Shown here: piece after piece, positions 10,764 to 21,488 of the stretch
Layout of the letters: every line of letters begins with the position of its first letter
Numbering within the stretch: position 1 is the stretch's first letter
Assembly: GCA_011947345.1 (NCBI GenBank)
Contig: JAAVTG010000531.1
Location: forward strand, 868,001-932,000
Reading direction: 5' to 3'
From: Phytophthora quininea
Taxonomy: Eukaryota > Oomycota > Peronosporomycetes > Peronosporales > Peronosporaceae
Length of the DNA: 64,000 nucleotides
Notes under the pieces: generated by a model
The model's database searches: none
Seen by the model: only the letters and a program-made list of their open reading frames with translations
Told to the model about the DNA's origin: nothing
Translations under genes and position numbers: made by a program

Positions 10764-11314
10764 GCCGAGAACTCGTAGACCAATCGTGCCGTAGCAACTG
10801 GCGTAAACTGCCTGGATATTCATACACAACTTATCTTCCCCACCACTGAGTCCGAGGTTGAACAAAGCTCGGTGCCAGCGGGATCGGCCTGGAGTAATCG
10901 AGCTTGAGCGCCCGAGGAAGGCATTTCTTTCGTGTCGGATCCGAATTGCCCAATGCCGCGGACTCGAAGCTGCGGCCAACGTCCGCCGCACATGCTGCTC
11001 GCACAGCTTGCTGCTTTCAGGATCGCATATCACCGTATGCGTCGCTAGCAGGTGATGGACCCCATCGGGTTCCGTCGTGTATTGCAGAGCGCAAGGCAGG
11101 TGGTTTTGGAAAACATGGCGATCGATGCCCAGACGTGATGAAACACTCCAGCAGTCTCCAGTACGTCGCACGTGCAGCGCTTATAAGCAGTCAGTCCTAT
11201 CCACTGCAGCCGACAATAGAGAACCCACAGGTGGGGAGTGCGGATCGGGTCAGCTCGACACCTTGCTGCCCAACGATGCACTTAGCACTATCGAAATCGC
11301 GAGCTCGCACCCGA
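10764..11314. other. Spacer between the PX-like array and the FLFFGG array
   Basis: A long open frame crosses this stretch into the next gene, but the part before the ATG at 11315 resembles nothing in its paralogues. Nothing else was recognised. Confidence 0.45.
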
Positions 11315-12108
11315 ATGGTTTTCGCTGGTATTGCACGGTTCCTCTCCTCGCTCCGCCGCCGACGCCTCCGTCAAGGCGACAGTCGTCCCCAGCGCAGACG
11401 CCGCGGTCGCCGATCACGCGTTCAAGGAGCAACCGTGCACAACGGGGTCGTTCACGTCCCCGACGTGGAAGCAACATCGGTCGAGTTCGACATGCGCAGC
11501 AGCAGCAGCTCCATGTCCATGTCAGCATCGTACAACTTGGCGTGCAGTGGGTCGCGCACGGATCGCCTCGGTCGCGACACCATTCAGCTCCCCACGGGCT
11601 CTGCTCAGTCACGCCCTCCAGTTGACCCGACGAAGACCAGCAAGGCCGATCAGAAGAAACTCCGCAAGGCGCTGAAGCGAGCGAGGCAACATGAGCGGAA
11701 GCAGACGCGCAGAATGCAAAAGCAGGCCGACGAGGCGGCGAAACTGCGAACCAGCAGCAGCAAACGCATCGCGTTGCTGTCGGCAGGGACCGTAAGCGAT
11801 TGCAGCATCGCCTCGGACGAGGATATCCTGGCAGAGATCTGGGCCATGCGCTCGCCTTCCTGTGACCGAGTCGCGAGCTTTGACGACGAGATGCCCGAGG
11901 TGGACGAAGACCTCAGGCCCATGGAGTTTTTATTTTTGGCGGGTGTCCGGACGACAAGACTCTGTACGAATTGGACGTGGGTCATCGGCGACTGCGCTCC
12001 AACCCACGTGCTGCCCGGTACTCGGCCGAGCCATCGTACGCAACGACGGTCCCGACGAATCCTACGCTGGTGTCCGACATGCCTTCGCTGTTCGTCCCGC
12101 ACCTCTAG
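11315..12108 (+). CDS. FLFFGG/MPxFF family protein A, one frameshift
   Basis: Unknown family, first of four same-strand members. The N-terminus is short, hydrophobic and then very basic (IARFLSSLRRRRLR), followed by a low-complexity serine region, a lysine/arginine-rich helix (about residues 110-145, KKLRKALKRARQHERKQTRR) and an acidic stretch. The shared block EFLF...GG is split by a frame change at the TTTTT run at 11933-11937, apparently one T short. In the new frame the gene continues to a C-terminal DMPSLFVPHL and the TAG at 12106-12108. The start at 11315 was chosen because the MxFxxIxxF start resembles the other members. No known domain; nuclear location is only suggested by the basic region. 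Confidence 0.6.
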
Positions 12109-12292
12109 GCAGCGCCTCGCAACAACTACGCGAAGCAGAGCCCACTTTCTACCGTTGGCAGTGGAAAGTCTTCGACTGGCGAAAAAGTAAAGTAATAAAT
12201 GGCTAGATGTTGCTCGTGTCTGCTCGCAACTACATGCTGCATGTAACATGCATGTACAGTTTACGACGTGGACTTGCAAGGACGATAAATGT

Positions 12293-12715
12293 CTAAAGGA
12301 AAGCTTCAAGCGAGGCGAACAAGGTTATGCCGCTCAGGTTGACGATTGAACGGACGATTGAGCATATTCCTAGATCGACGACTACAGAGCGCCGCCAGGT
12401 CTGCTTTGGTCCGTCCTGACGGCGCCGCTCGGAGCTCAAATCCGTTCGTTGCTGCATGGTGTGAGGGTAGCGCTTGCCTGTGGACGAGAAGTTGAAGCGC
12501 ACGACAAGCTCGTGCGTGTGGTTGCATTGTAAGGGAAGCAGACCAAGAGCTCGGAGAGTGCCGTCGCCTATAGAGTGCAGCCGCTCGCTCACTGAGCCGC
12601 CCAGGTAGCCAAACTGCATCTTGTCCACGCTCCAGACGGACAGGTGAAAAGCAGCTCGCACGTGCAACTCGAAAATGGGCAAACGTTGGCGCGTATCGGT
12701 TGTAAAAGATTGCAC
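12293..12715 (-). CDS. Hypothetical protein or gene fragment
   Basis: An open frame whose middle part (about 12400-12670) has strong G/C third-position preference, as in the confident genes nearby, and a plausible globular composition (HVRAAFHLSVWSVDKMQFGY). There is no ATG at its 5' end, so it may be an exon or a relic. I do not recognise the family. It is the only antisense coding signal inside the two tandem arrays. Confidence 0.35.
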   Translation of the reverse strand: MQSFTTDTRQRLPIFELHVRAAFHLSVWSVDKMQFGYLGGSVSERLHSIGDGTLRALGLLPLQCNHTHELVVRFNFSSTGKRYPHTMQQRTDLSSERRRQDGPKQTWRRSVVVDLGICSIVRSIVNLSGITLFASLEAFL

Positions 12716-12922
12716 TGAATCATGTCAGAATTCCATGCAAAAACCGATCCAAGAATGCGATCATTTCCACACGAGTGAATTGATCCCATCTGCAGTGATG
12801 TGCTTCCCTTGGAGCCAATCATATGGCTCGAACATCCCACTCTTCAAGGAAAACGCATCTGAAACGACAGGTCAACGAACCCATTTCCCCAAAACTCGCT
12901 CTCATTTTGGCTTTGGCTCATG

Positions 12923-13748
12923 ATGGCTCCGACGGACGCCGCTGCTCCGGCCGACGCAGCGCCGAGAGCGACGCGCGCTCCGCCCCGCCAGTGCCCACAG
13001 GTCCCCCGCGGTGTCTGCCCCAGAGCCTGCGCCAGAAGCCGCTCCAGAGGACCCGCAGACGCGCCAGCGCGCCGCCGTCTCCGAGCCAGCCCCCAAGCGC
13101 AAGCATCGCGGCCTGATCCGAGCCATCGGCGGCCTCTTCAAGCGCCGCTGCAGCGCCGACGAGGCCGAGCCGTCCAACCCCATTACCAACGCCAATACCA
13201 ACGACAATGGCCGTGAACAGGAGGCCTCGCGCCACAGCCTCTCGCGCTCCGGGTGGTCGCGCTTCTCATTCCACCGCCGGTCACAGCAACCAGACGCCGC
13301 CCTAGAGGTGTCCGCAGTGGCCGCGACCCCGTCGGCTGTCCCGATTCTGGAGGACGACTCTGCCTCGTCGGACCACTACCCGCCACACCAGGAGGAGCCG
13401 CCCACCAAGAAAGCCAAGAAGCAAAAGACGGAGAAGCTCAAGAAGGACAAGAAGAGCAAGCAGAAGGAGTCCCCCACGGATCCGTCGGAGCTGTTGGCGT
13501 CTCAGTCGTCGTCGGACTCGGACGACTTTGGCGCAGAGCCGGCCCGCGTGTCGTTCCTGTTCTTTGGCGGCAGCGAAAGCGACGGCAACTTTCTGCCGGA
13601 GCTGAGACCGTCCGACCTGGACGATCTCCACGAGAACGATCTGCGTCCGTCGCTCCAGACCAAGATGCCGCTCTTCTTCTCGCCGCCCGTGGTGGAGAAC
13701 TTGAGACGCAGCAGCATCCTGCCGGACCCACGTGAGTACGAGTTTTAA
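12923..13748 (+). CDS. FLFFGG/MPxFF family protein B, probable frameshift near the 5' end
   Basis: Second family member. The body has KRKHRGLIRAIGGLFKRR (compare RAIGLGGLFRR in member D), a serine-rich region, a long lysine-rich stretch near 13405-13470, the block VSFLFFGGSESD and the C-terminal KMPLFFSPPVVEN. The open frame that contains these has no ATG. The nearest ATGs (12920 and 12923) are in another frame, and the two join if the CCCC run at 12983-12986 is one base too long, so the start is provisional. An oomycete initiator-like stretch (CTCATTTTGGCTTT) lies just upstream at about 12900-12913. Function unknown. Confidence 0.58.
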
Positions 13749-14774
13749 ACGTTGGTGAGGGGTGGTGCACGCAGTCTGATGATTTAATATTTTTTTGATG
13801 TGGGTAGAAGAGTAAGTATCGAGGATAGAGGGAGGGAGAAGTAAGACAACACCGCCATGAACGGACTCGACCTGCGACTTGTGCGTTGCCGTTGAAGATC
13901 TGGATGCTCGTCAGCGTGAAACTCTTCAGGTCGAAGCCATTCGGTGCTGCTGCTCGATGGTCGTCAGCGTCTCTTCAGTAACGACAACTTCATTCGTGAG
14001 GTACACTACGCAGGAGAAACCTCGAGTCTACAGGAGATCGAGGTCCTCCCTTGGCCCTCCCGTAGCACACCACTCTCTCTCTGCGTTTACAATGCGGCGA
14101 TGCCTTGGTCACAGCATCTTGCTCCGGTATCGCTGTGGCCACGACCCTCGGCTGTTCTCGCCACAGTCTGGACACGCAATCGGAATCGCTCCCCAACGAC
14201 GGTGTTGATCGAAGCGATGGATATCAAAGCGAGGAGGACTTTCGACGTCAAATGAATCTCGCAGATGGTTCCAATCGGCAGCATCCTGGGAAAACAGCTT
14301 TGCTGTGCACAACAATTGTCAACCGACGACAATTGCTTGGCCGTGTTAAGTCGGCAACGGGCGGTGGTGCCACCACCCCGTTAGTTTCGTTACGCGGGGC
14401 GCGGCGTTGCAGAGATCTCGTCCAGGGGCCAAAGTGTCTCCACGATCCTCCCGAAGTCAGAATGGACTGTGTCGGACTGTGCTGCTATCCAGAGAGTCAG
14501 AATGCTATCGCCACCGCTCGTACCATCTACAACCGATAAAGCAGCTCTTGGCTGTTCCGCCGGGGTCGTTTATGTCGAGCATTTGGCGGGGGAACGCCAT
14601 CGCTCTCTCTTCGTTATCCCCCGTATTGCCGACTTGCTGCCTTGTCTTGCCGAGTCCTGGTGGCAATCTCAGAAAAGACGTGGCGAGGCGTAAAGCGAGC
14701 AGGACGGACGGACACTCGCCTTTTGTGACGGGCATCAAGGCTTCCGCAGCCGAAGACACTCTTGCCACAACGCG
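13749..14774. other. Spacer between family members B and C
   Basis: About 1 kb without a supported gene. Some open frames between about 13940 and 14340 have protein-like composition but no ATG, no shared motif and no consistent frame. They could be a decayed gene. Confidence 0.4.
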
Positions 14775-15398
14775 ATGGGCCTCTCGAGCTTCTTCCGCCA
14801 CGTTTGGGACGTCGTCCGCCGGCCCTTCACAGACTGCACGGACTGCACGAGCTGCTACACCTGCTACGACATGTGCGACCCCAACTACTACAGGAAAACG
14901 TCGCCCGGCGTGCGTCGGACGCAGCAAGTGTTCGACCAGTGGGCCGGCGACGTCAAGTTCGACTTCACCCAGTCACGACCCGTGTCTTCGAACGCGCCGT
15001 CGTCCTCTAGCAATGTGGCCGCCACGCAGCGCTCCAATGTTTCTGCTTCCAGCTCCGGTTCGAGTTCGACGTACTCGTATGAAGAGGAGGACAAGCGGCA
15101 GGTGCAGTTCTTGTTCTATGGCGGCAGCGATCCCCCGACACCAACCTCAGCCGGAGGCGTCTTCCCGAACGGGTACCGAAGCGACATGATCTCCAACTAC
15201 ACGCAGCCGCCAGCAGAGCCCCGCAGCCCCGCGGTGATCTCGTCGCCGCACATAAACCACGAGATGCCGTGCTTCTTCTCGCCGCGGAATACGCCGCAGT
15301 CGCCCATGTCGGCGCCGATCTACTCGCCGCACTTGTTCAAAATCTCGGAGCACCAGCAACGACGCAGCACCGGGTACTACGGACGATACTCCAGGTGA
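14775..15398 (+). CDS. FLFFGG/MPxFF family protein C
   Basis: A 207-residue, uninterrupted member. It opens MGLSSFFRHVWDVVRRPF, with a glycine at position 2 that could in principle be myristoylated, then a cysteine-rich segment (CTDCTSCYTCYDMC, about residues 20-34). It continues with a serine/threonine-rich linker, the shared block QVQFLFYGGSDPP and the C-terminal EMPCFFSPRNTP, followed by a tail of about 40 residues. The Cys cluster is absent from the other members. No known domain. The absence of frame breaks makes this the best template for the family together with member D. Confidence 0.65.
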   Translation: MGLSSFFRHVWDVVRRPFTDCTDCTSCYTCYDMCDPNYYRKTSPGVRRTQQVFDQWAGDVKFDFTQSRPVSSNAPSSSSNVAATQRSNVSASSSGSSSTYSYEEEDKRQVQFLFYGGSDPPTPTSAGGVFPNGYRSDMISNYTQPPAEPRSPAVISSPHINHEMPCFFSPRNTPQSPMSAPIYSPHLFKISEHQQRRSTGYYGRYSR

Positions 15399-15984
15399 AG
15401 ACCCACCATCACCACCACCACTATCTATAACATCTCTGTCGAGTCAATACAACAGCGTCTTCCTCACTCACCAACTCGTTTTGCATTGTGGAGATGACCA
15501 GCCAAGTCAGTTTCTCACCCAGCTGGGCAGATCGTCAAGACACGCCGCTCGGCTGGCGCCGTCCGTCACTCGGTGCGGAGCCCATGCTTTTCGACTGAAC
15601 GCCATACACGCCGCTCTCACATTTCGCTGCCGACGCCCCACACAAACTCTGGATTCTACCTTCAGGTGTGTTCCTGGCGCCCGGCTGTCTGTGGCGGTGA
15701 AGCTTCGATGAGAGTCACATGGAGCGCCATACCTCTACGCTGTTGCCATCTGCCGACATTCGCAGTACCGAAGGCGTTGAGGCCTTCAAGGCTGTATCTG
15801 GTCAGGCAGCTTCTCTGGCTCATGGCGCCCAGCAACAGCTTCGTGCTGCTGTGGATTTTTTCGAGTCCAGCATGGCACTGGAGCTGCAGCTATTCATTCT
15901 CCAATTCGACGTCAAAGCACTTTGACCGAACACGTTCTTGCCAGTAACGTACCTCTACCAGCAACCACAAGACGCCAAGCACCA
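15399..15984. other. Spacer between family members C and D
   Basis: No supported gene. It contains an initiator-like element at 15893-15909 (listed separately) about 75 bases before the next start codon. Confidence 0.5.
15893..15909 (+). promoter_or_regulatory. Oomycete initiator/FPR-like core promoter element
   Basis: The stretch TTCATTCTCCAATTCG fits the oomycete initiator plus flanking-promoter-region pattern (YTCATTYY followed by CAWTT). It lies 75-90 bases upstream of the ATG of family member D, on the same strand. Confidence 0.45.
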
Positions 15985-16395
15985 ATGCGAGCCTTCATGC
16001 GAGCCATCGGCCTGGGAGGCCTCTTCCGCCGCTCCGCCGCCGCTTCGACCGCCACCACCGCCACGGCCGGATCGTCCATCAACACCGCCGGCAGCTTCCG
16101 CGTCATCACCCTCGAGCAGTTCGAGAAGATGACGACGACCGCTCCGACGGACAACACCGCCGCCTTCGAAGCGCGGCGCAGCAGTCGCTACAGCTCCATC
16201 GTCGAGCGCCCGCAGTTCCTCTTCTTCTGTGGCAGCGATACGTCGGCCTTCCCGTCGGGCGAACTGCCGCCGACCTACGGCACCACGTTGGCGTCTCGTG
16301 TCGCGGCCGCCAACATCCTGGAGCAGCCGGCCATTGATCAGCACATGCCCGTGTTCTTCAGGCCGCCGCTGTCTCCCACCAACCCCGGCTGCTAG
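15985..16395 (+). CDS. FLFFGG/MPxFF family protein D
   Basis: The shortest member (136 residues), uninterrupted. It has MRAFMRAIGLGGLFRR at the N-terminus, an alanine/threonine-rich linker, the block RPQFLFFCGSDTS, then GELPPTYGTT and the C-terminal HMPVFFRPPLSP. Compared with A to C it is reduced to the N-terminal basic start plus the two shared blocks, so these are probably the functional core. The start is the ATG at 15985, aligned with member B. Function unknown; no membrane segment or signal peptide. Confidence 0.62.
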   Translation: MRAFMRAIGLGGLFRRSAAASTATTATAGSSINTAGSFRVITLEQFEKMTTTAPTDNTAAFEARRSSRYSSIVERPQFLFFCGSDTSAFPSGELPPTYGTTLASRVAAANILEQPAIDQHMPVFFRPPLSPTNPGC

Positions 16396-16413
16396 TCGAC
16401 TGCTCAGTCGACT
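16394..16413. repeat. 20-base inverted repeat at the stop codon of member D
   Basis: AGTCGACTG and its reverse complement are separated by CT. The repeat begins inside the TAG stop codon. It could form a small 3' hairpin in the transcript; a role in termination or stability is only a guess. Confidence 0.75.
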
Positions 16414-17149
16414 GTCTTCACTACCCTCGACCTCTTCACCCAAGCACCAGATTTTAATCACAAGAGGCGTCTCGAGACTTTGACACGTGAAGATGCAGCC
16501 ACCCCCACAAGTGACGAGAACTTCTTCCTCACTGCAGTATCAAACCACCCAACCGATCTCTGGTTGATTGCGGACGCTGACGACCGCAGCCAGCGCGCCA
16601 CCAAGCGATCAACCAGTCGATCAACTACTACGTTAATTCCACCACAACTCCGCAGGGCGTGGTCATCCTTTGAGATGACTACGCTCTGTGCCCTGGAAAA
16701 CACTCATCCCCACTGTCGGACTCTGAACGAAAGACCCGACGCAAGTGAAATGGTCCAAGCAGCCGCAGCGAACGCAAGCTCTGGCATTTTGTTTCTTATC
16801 CGGACCCCATTATCATCTTCCGACGCGACCTGCTTCATGTCGTTCGGGGAGTTTGCAGACGTGTATCTCCCCTGGCCCGACGACCTCAAAGCCAAACAGC
16901 GACGAAGACCGCCACCTTAGAACACTGCACTTCCACAATGGAATGGAAATGCAATAGGATACACGGGCTTTGTAGATTAGAGTGTAGTGATGTTTTGTCT
17001 GCTTAGCTACCAGACAGACTTCGTAGAATGTCAATACAAAGCCACTCGCTCATTGTGAGCACCAAAGACCTTGCTCTTCTACGAGGTCAGTCCATCTAGC
17101 TATAAATGGTGTGACTCGGCTTAACAAGTTTTTGCTTGACTCCACCAAG
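16396..17149. other. Spacer downstream of the FLFFGG array
   Basis: No supported gene. A 146-residue open frame at 16480-16920 lacks an ATG near its start and any family motif. Confidence 0.45.
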
Positions 17150-18590
17150 ATGACTTCGCTCAAGAAGACCCGCGGCGCAGGTGATGTCCAACTCGAAAGC
17201 GTATCCACCAGTGTCATAACATATCCACTCGTACATCGCTCCAGATCGAGGTCTTCGTCCTCGTCTCCATGGCGCCAGGAGCCTTCCAGCGTTGTCACCT
17301 TTCGACAGCAAAATCGATGATTCAAATCTCGACGTAACATTGGTTCCAGCACCTGATCAAACACCACTGCTCTCACCACTGAAAATCACTCGCCGAGGCA
17401 GCGTCACCAGAGTAGGCGACCCCGTTCGTATCGACGACCGTCCTGACACTTCCAGTCCATTCCCAGTGAGGAGAATCGACAGTCGCCTGTCGACTAGGCA
17501 GCAACTAAAAGATGTTCAGATGTACGCATGGCATAGCTACTTTGTGCATTTGGCGATGACTTCTCAATCGATGGTGCTGTGCGTTTCAGTCCGAAGCAAC
17601 AGGCTCAACAACCGCACGCTCGACGACTGGAGATAGGAAGACGACGGGCGAATGCCGCCGCAGCTGCACAAGGTTTCTTCGATCGAATCAACTCGCTACC
17701 CATTCGTGATGCAATTGATGTGCGTGAGAAGTTTGAATTCTGTTGCTCATAAATGCTAACAGGACGATTGTTGGGCCATTTCTCAGATTTTCGAGGCTCA
17801 GCATGAGGCTCTGCTGGCATTTTGTTTGCAGCAATTTCGTACCGGTAATTTAGTTGATGCTGAAGAGCTCGAACCGATCCAGGTGAGCAGGACGCAACTC
17901 TTTTTCGCTGTAGTTTTTGTGAACTCGTGCACTAATTTTCCTGAAGAGTGAGTTCATGAAATTGATTGAGAAGGAGGAAAAAGAGTTGCAAAAGAGAATG
18001 AAGGAAGCACAGCAAGAAGAGGTGAGCTGCAAGAATTGTTGGACACGAGCGGCCCGTGCTGATTAATATTCTTTTGTTGGCATGAAGACGCAAACGGCAA
18101 CGAAGAAGAAAGCTCTTATACAATTAAAAGCATCGCAGCAAGAACAAATCGAGCAGCATCTTGCAAACGCAAAGTCCCAGCGTAAACAGGACCTAGCTGC
18201 TCGTGACAGCATCAAGAAATACCAAGAAAGTCTGGACAAGAGTTTCGAGGCTCGTGTTGCTGAGCGAAAGCAACTTGTAGAAAGTAACAGCGCGGTAAGA
18301 TTTATTTATCCGTGCTTTCATGCTCTCATTAACAACTTTGCGCCATCCAAACAGAAACTCAGCGAGCAGCTCAAAAGCAATGTCATCGCCAGAAGCACAT
18401 TTCAACTGACAGCGCAAGGATCTACCAGTCCGGTTTGTCTTCGTAGTTTTAGTGCAATGTACTACATATTATTTCGCCTAAGCGTTCTTTGTAGTTGTAC
18501 AGAACGCCATGGTGGTCGGACGAGTCTGATGGACGACTCCAAGGCTTTCAACGTCCTACAACCGTCCAGTGGCCGTCGCAATCCCCGTGA
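17150..18590 (+). CDS. Coiled-coil protein of unknown function, eight exons
   Basis: Reconstructed from GT/AG junctions that keep one frame: 17150-17180, 17290-17521, 17590-17719, 17763-17882, 17947-18021, 18088-18294, 18355-18432 and 18495-18590. The N-terminus is polar and proline/serine-rich, with an LLSPLKITRRGS segment that looks like a phosphorylation target. A basic and alanine-rich helix follows, then a long charged coiled coil (EKEEKELQKRMKEAQQEE through LDKSFEARVAERKQLVES). The tail is tryptophan-containing (PWWSDES). There is no signal peptide or membrane segment. I do not recognise the family; a cytoskeletal or centrosomal role would be a guess. The last acceptor is the least certain junction. 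Confidence 0.6.
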
Positions 18591-18682
18591 TCCACAGCAA
18601 GAAGAGATGCCAATGGTATGACTAAGGAGCAAAGTAACTTTACCATTTCCTTGCATTAGTATGGGTGCTGCACTGCCGTCGC

Positions 18683-20111
18683 CTACTGGAACAGCTCCGG
18701 GGTCTGCTCCTCCACATACAACAACGTGGAGTTGACCTTCTTCTCCCAATCATCCAGACGACCCACGAGCTCCTGTAGCTGCGAGTTGTCCAGCACGCGA
18801 GGCTGCACCCACGTGACTCGCACGATGCCGTCCACCTGGTCGATGGAGCCCTTGATGAGTTTGCACGATAATGCGCGCATCACCAGCCACTCCACTTGCT
18901 CTAGAGGCAGACGAGTCGTCTCGGCAATCTCGCTGAACGGGATGTTTCGCTCATGCGACGGGCGCTGGAACACCAGCACCATCAACGCCAGCAGCGCCAC
19001 CTTCTCCTTCACGTACGCCTGTTTGCTCACAAGCGCCGGCTGCGCGTTGAACTCCTTACTGTTCTGGCCTACGATCTCGTTAAACCGGTCGATGTCGCCC
19101 TTGTTGAACGCATGCAGCAGGTCCGACAGCCACTGCTTGTCCGTGCCTTCCAGCGCGCGTAAGATTGGGGTAGCCAGCTACGTAAGATCTTAGTTGAGAA
19201 CGTATCCTACACAACCTAACTGTTCGTGTTTTACGTACCACTTCGCCAAAGTTGAAGACGCCGTCGCCCGTGAGCGCCGCAATGCTGATGTTCACAGCCA
19301 GGTCGAAGCGCTCGTTGGGACGCATCTCGTCGTACTGAGTGTAGGCCAAGAACATCAAAGCGTTCTTGTAGAACTTATCGGCCGGCCCCAGTGCGCCGTA
19401 GTAGTCGCAAGCTACGCGGTAGTAAGCGGCGTGCACCACCGGCTCGGCCCCCACCAGACTCTCAATCACTTGCTTGTCGTCGTCCACCGTCGCTTTCACC
19501 TCGGCCAAAAGTCCGCACCGCGACGGAACTTGAGCTGCGCGATCTGCATCTTGCACAGCAGCACAGCTTCGTGAGCCGACTTGGTGCTCAGTTGGCTCAG
19601 CAACTGCTCCATGAAAGCCTGCGCCTTGGCAGGATCTACAGAATAGATAAAAACGTTAGTAAAAGTTCTTACGACTAATCAAACGGCACTGCAAGAAAGT
19701 CGAAACCCTTTGCAACTGCATTGCAAAGACTCCTGTAGTAGTTTTATACCTGCAAACTGCGTGCTGATCTCCGTGCAGATGGAGACGAGTCGGATCTGGT
19801 TCAGCTTGTCCTGGAAGCTCTTGACGAAGTCGCTGTAGAGCCTCGACAGGTTGTCGGGCGCCTTGCGGCACATGGGGTCGCGCACAAACGTCTCCAGCTC
19901 TCCCGTGAGCTCATGGTACAGTCTACAGCAGCAGCAATGCACAAGATATGGTCAGTGTCTTGACATTATTACCTGTAACGTAGCGAATATTGAGCCTAGA
20001 GCCACGGGATTTCGCCGAGAGGACGTACTTGCGGGTGTGCAGGTCCTTGAGCTTCTGGTAGCGCGGCGCCAGGTCCGGGAACGAGGCCTGCTCCTTGGCG
20101 ATGAAGTCCAT
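18683..20111 (-). CDS. RPN9: 26S proteasome regulatory subunit RPN9 (PSMD13), one frameshift
   Basis: Lid subunit of the 19S regulatory particle, a scaffold of the proteasome. Exons: 20029-20111, 19750-19922, 19239-19635 and 18683-19178, joined at clean GT/AG sites. N-terminal helical repeats lead into a PCI/winged-helix region (FSEIAETTRLPLEQVEWLVMRALSCKLIKGSIDQV, about 18760-18945) and a C-terminal helix. In exon 3 the frame changes at about 19507-19511, where the plus strand reads CCAAAAGTCCGC. One base seems to be missing next to an A run, since the frame before it hits a stop in the middle of a conserved helix. RPN9 is normally single-copy, so a true pseudogene is unlikely unless another copy exists. 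Confidence 0.85.
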
Positions 20112-20280
20112 TCTGTCGAGAGCTTTCGGTTGTGTCTTCCTCCCCTCGCTCGATCTTTTGCAATAATTGAAAACGATTTCATTGGCTGAAAATGGTCATT
20201 TTAGACGAATGAACGACGGGTAGCACTTCAAGCAAAGGCAACTTGTAGTAAAAGCCTCTGCGTTTTATTCCGCCTTACGC

Positions 20281-21283
20281 CTACTCCAACTTAATGACCA
20301 GCTTACCAATGTTCTTACGGGCATACATGTAGTCGATCGCCTCGGGGATACTCTCAAGCCCTTGGAATTCGTGGGCATCGACGCCCGGGTTCAGTTTGCC
20401 GTCCGCAATAAGCTTCAGTAGACGTTCGAGGTGCGTCGGGATGTGCTCCTCGTGGTTGTGCAATAGGAAACCTCGCACACTCGCCGACTTCCACAGCAGC
20501 GTCTCGTTCAACTGCTCCACCAGCATCGGCTGCTTGGACTTGTCGCCGTGGTAGCCTGAGATGTAGCCGAACACGATCACCCGCGCGTGCTTCGCCAGGT
20601 TGTTCGCTACGGCCTTGAACATATCACCACCGACGGTCTCGAACACGAGGTTTACTCCGTTCGGATACTCCTTCTTGAGTACAGCATCCACGTCTTCCTT
20701 GCTGTAGTTGATCACTCGGTCGCAGCCGAGCTTCTTGAGATGCTGCTCCTTGGCGTCCGAGCTGCACGTGCCGATCACGTGGTTACCCGCCAGTTTGGCG
20801 AGCTGCACGACGTACTGCCCAGTGCCACCAGCAGCAGCCGAGACAAACACGGTCTCGTTGCTCTTCATCTCGCCGATCTGCTCCAGTGCGATGGAGGCCG
20901 AGATGCCGCCAACGGTCAACGTCACGACCGCCGGCGTCAGCTCCGGCGTGACGATCAGCGTGGACGAAGGAACTTCGACGTACTCGGCAAACGCGCCGAA
21001 CTTTGGTAGGCCACCGAGTCCCCGACCTTCGCATTGGAGACACCTCGCCGACTGCGACGATGACTCCAGCCGCCTCCAGGCCGCAACCGAACGGTGGAGA
21101 TTGATCGCCGTTGTACGCACCGTTGGTGAGGTTGATGTCGGTGGCATTGATGCCAAGGAAGCGGTTTTTCACGACGACGTTGCCAGCGGCAGGGGACGGC
21201 ACTTCTGGTACCTCGGTGATCTTGGTAGCGGCGCGGAAGTCCGTGGACTTGGTGTGAACTTGGACGGCGCGGAAGGACGGCAT
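20281..21283 (-). CDS. Zinc-independent MDR oxidoreductase (quinone/enone reductase, ZADH2-like), two frameshifts
   Basis: Medium-chain dehydrogenase/reductase that would use NADPH to reduce quinones or activated double bonds. The GroES-like N-terminus (VVVKNRFLGINATDINLTNGAY) is in one frame from the ATG at 21283. A short middle part near 21005-21043 lies in another, and the Rossmann domain (VSAAAGGTGQYVVQLAKLAG, then VFETVGGDMF) through the C-terminus lies in a third, to a stop at 20281. Both changes fit one missing base, at 21043 and in the run at 21002-21004. The cysteines of zinc-binding alcohol dehydrogenases are absent, which supports the quinone-reductase branch. The exact substrate cannot be read from sequence. 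Confidence 0.8.
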
Positions 21284-21488
21284 GGCGTTGCTGTTGGCTG
21301 GTTTACAATCGCAGAATGGCTATGGATGCAACCAAAAACAAAGTGATTTGTTAAACACATTGTCTGCCGTAATGCTGTTGAGACCACCTCGTCGCAGAGC
21401 TTACGTGAGACGCATCGATTTCATCAACAAGACCCAACGCCAGCAAGAACCCGTAAGATATCGCGTGAATTGACCTTTTCCCATATTC

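Noticed and set aside
16480..16920. 146-residue open frame after the FLFFGG array
   Set aside because: No ATG near the start, no family block, and mixed codon use.
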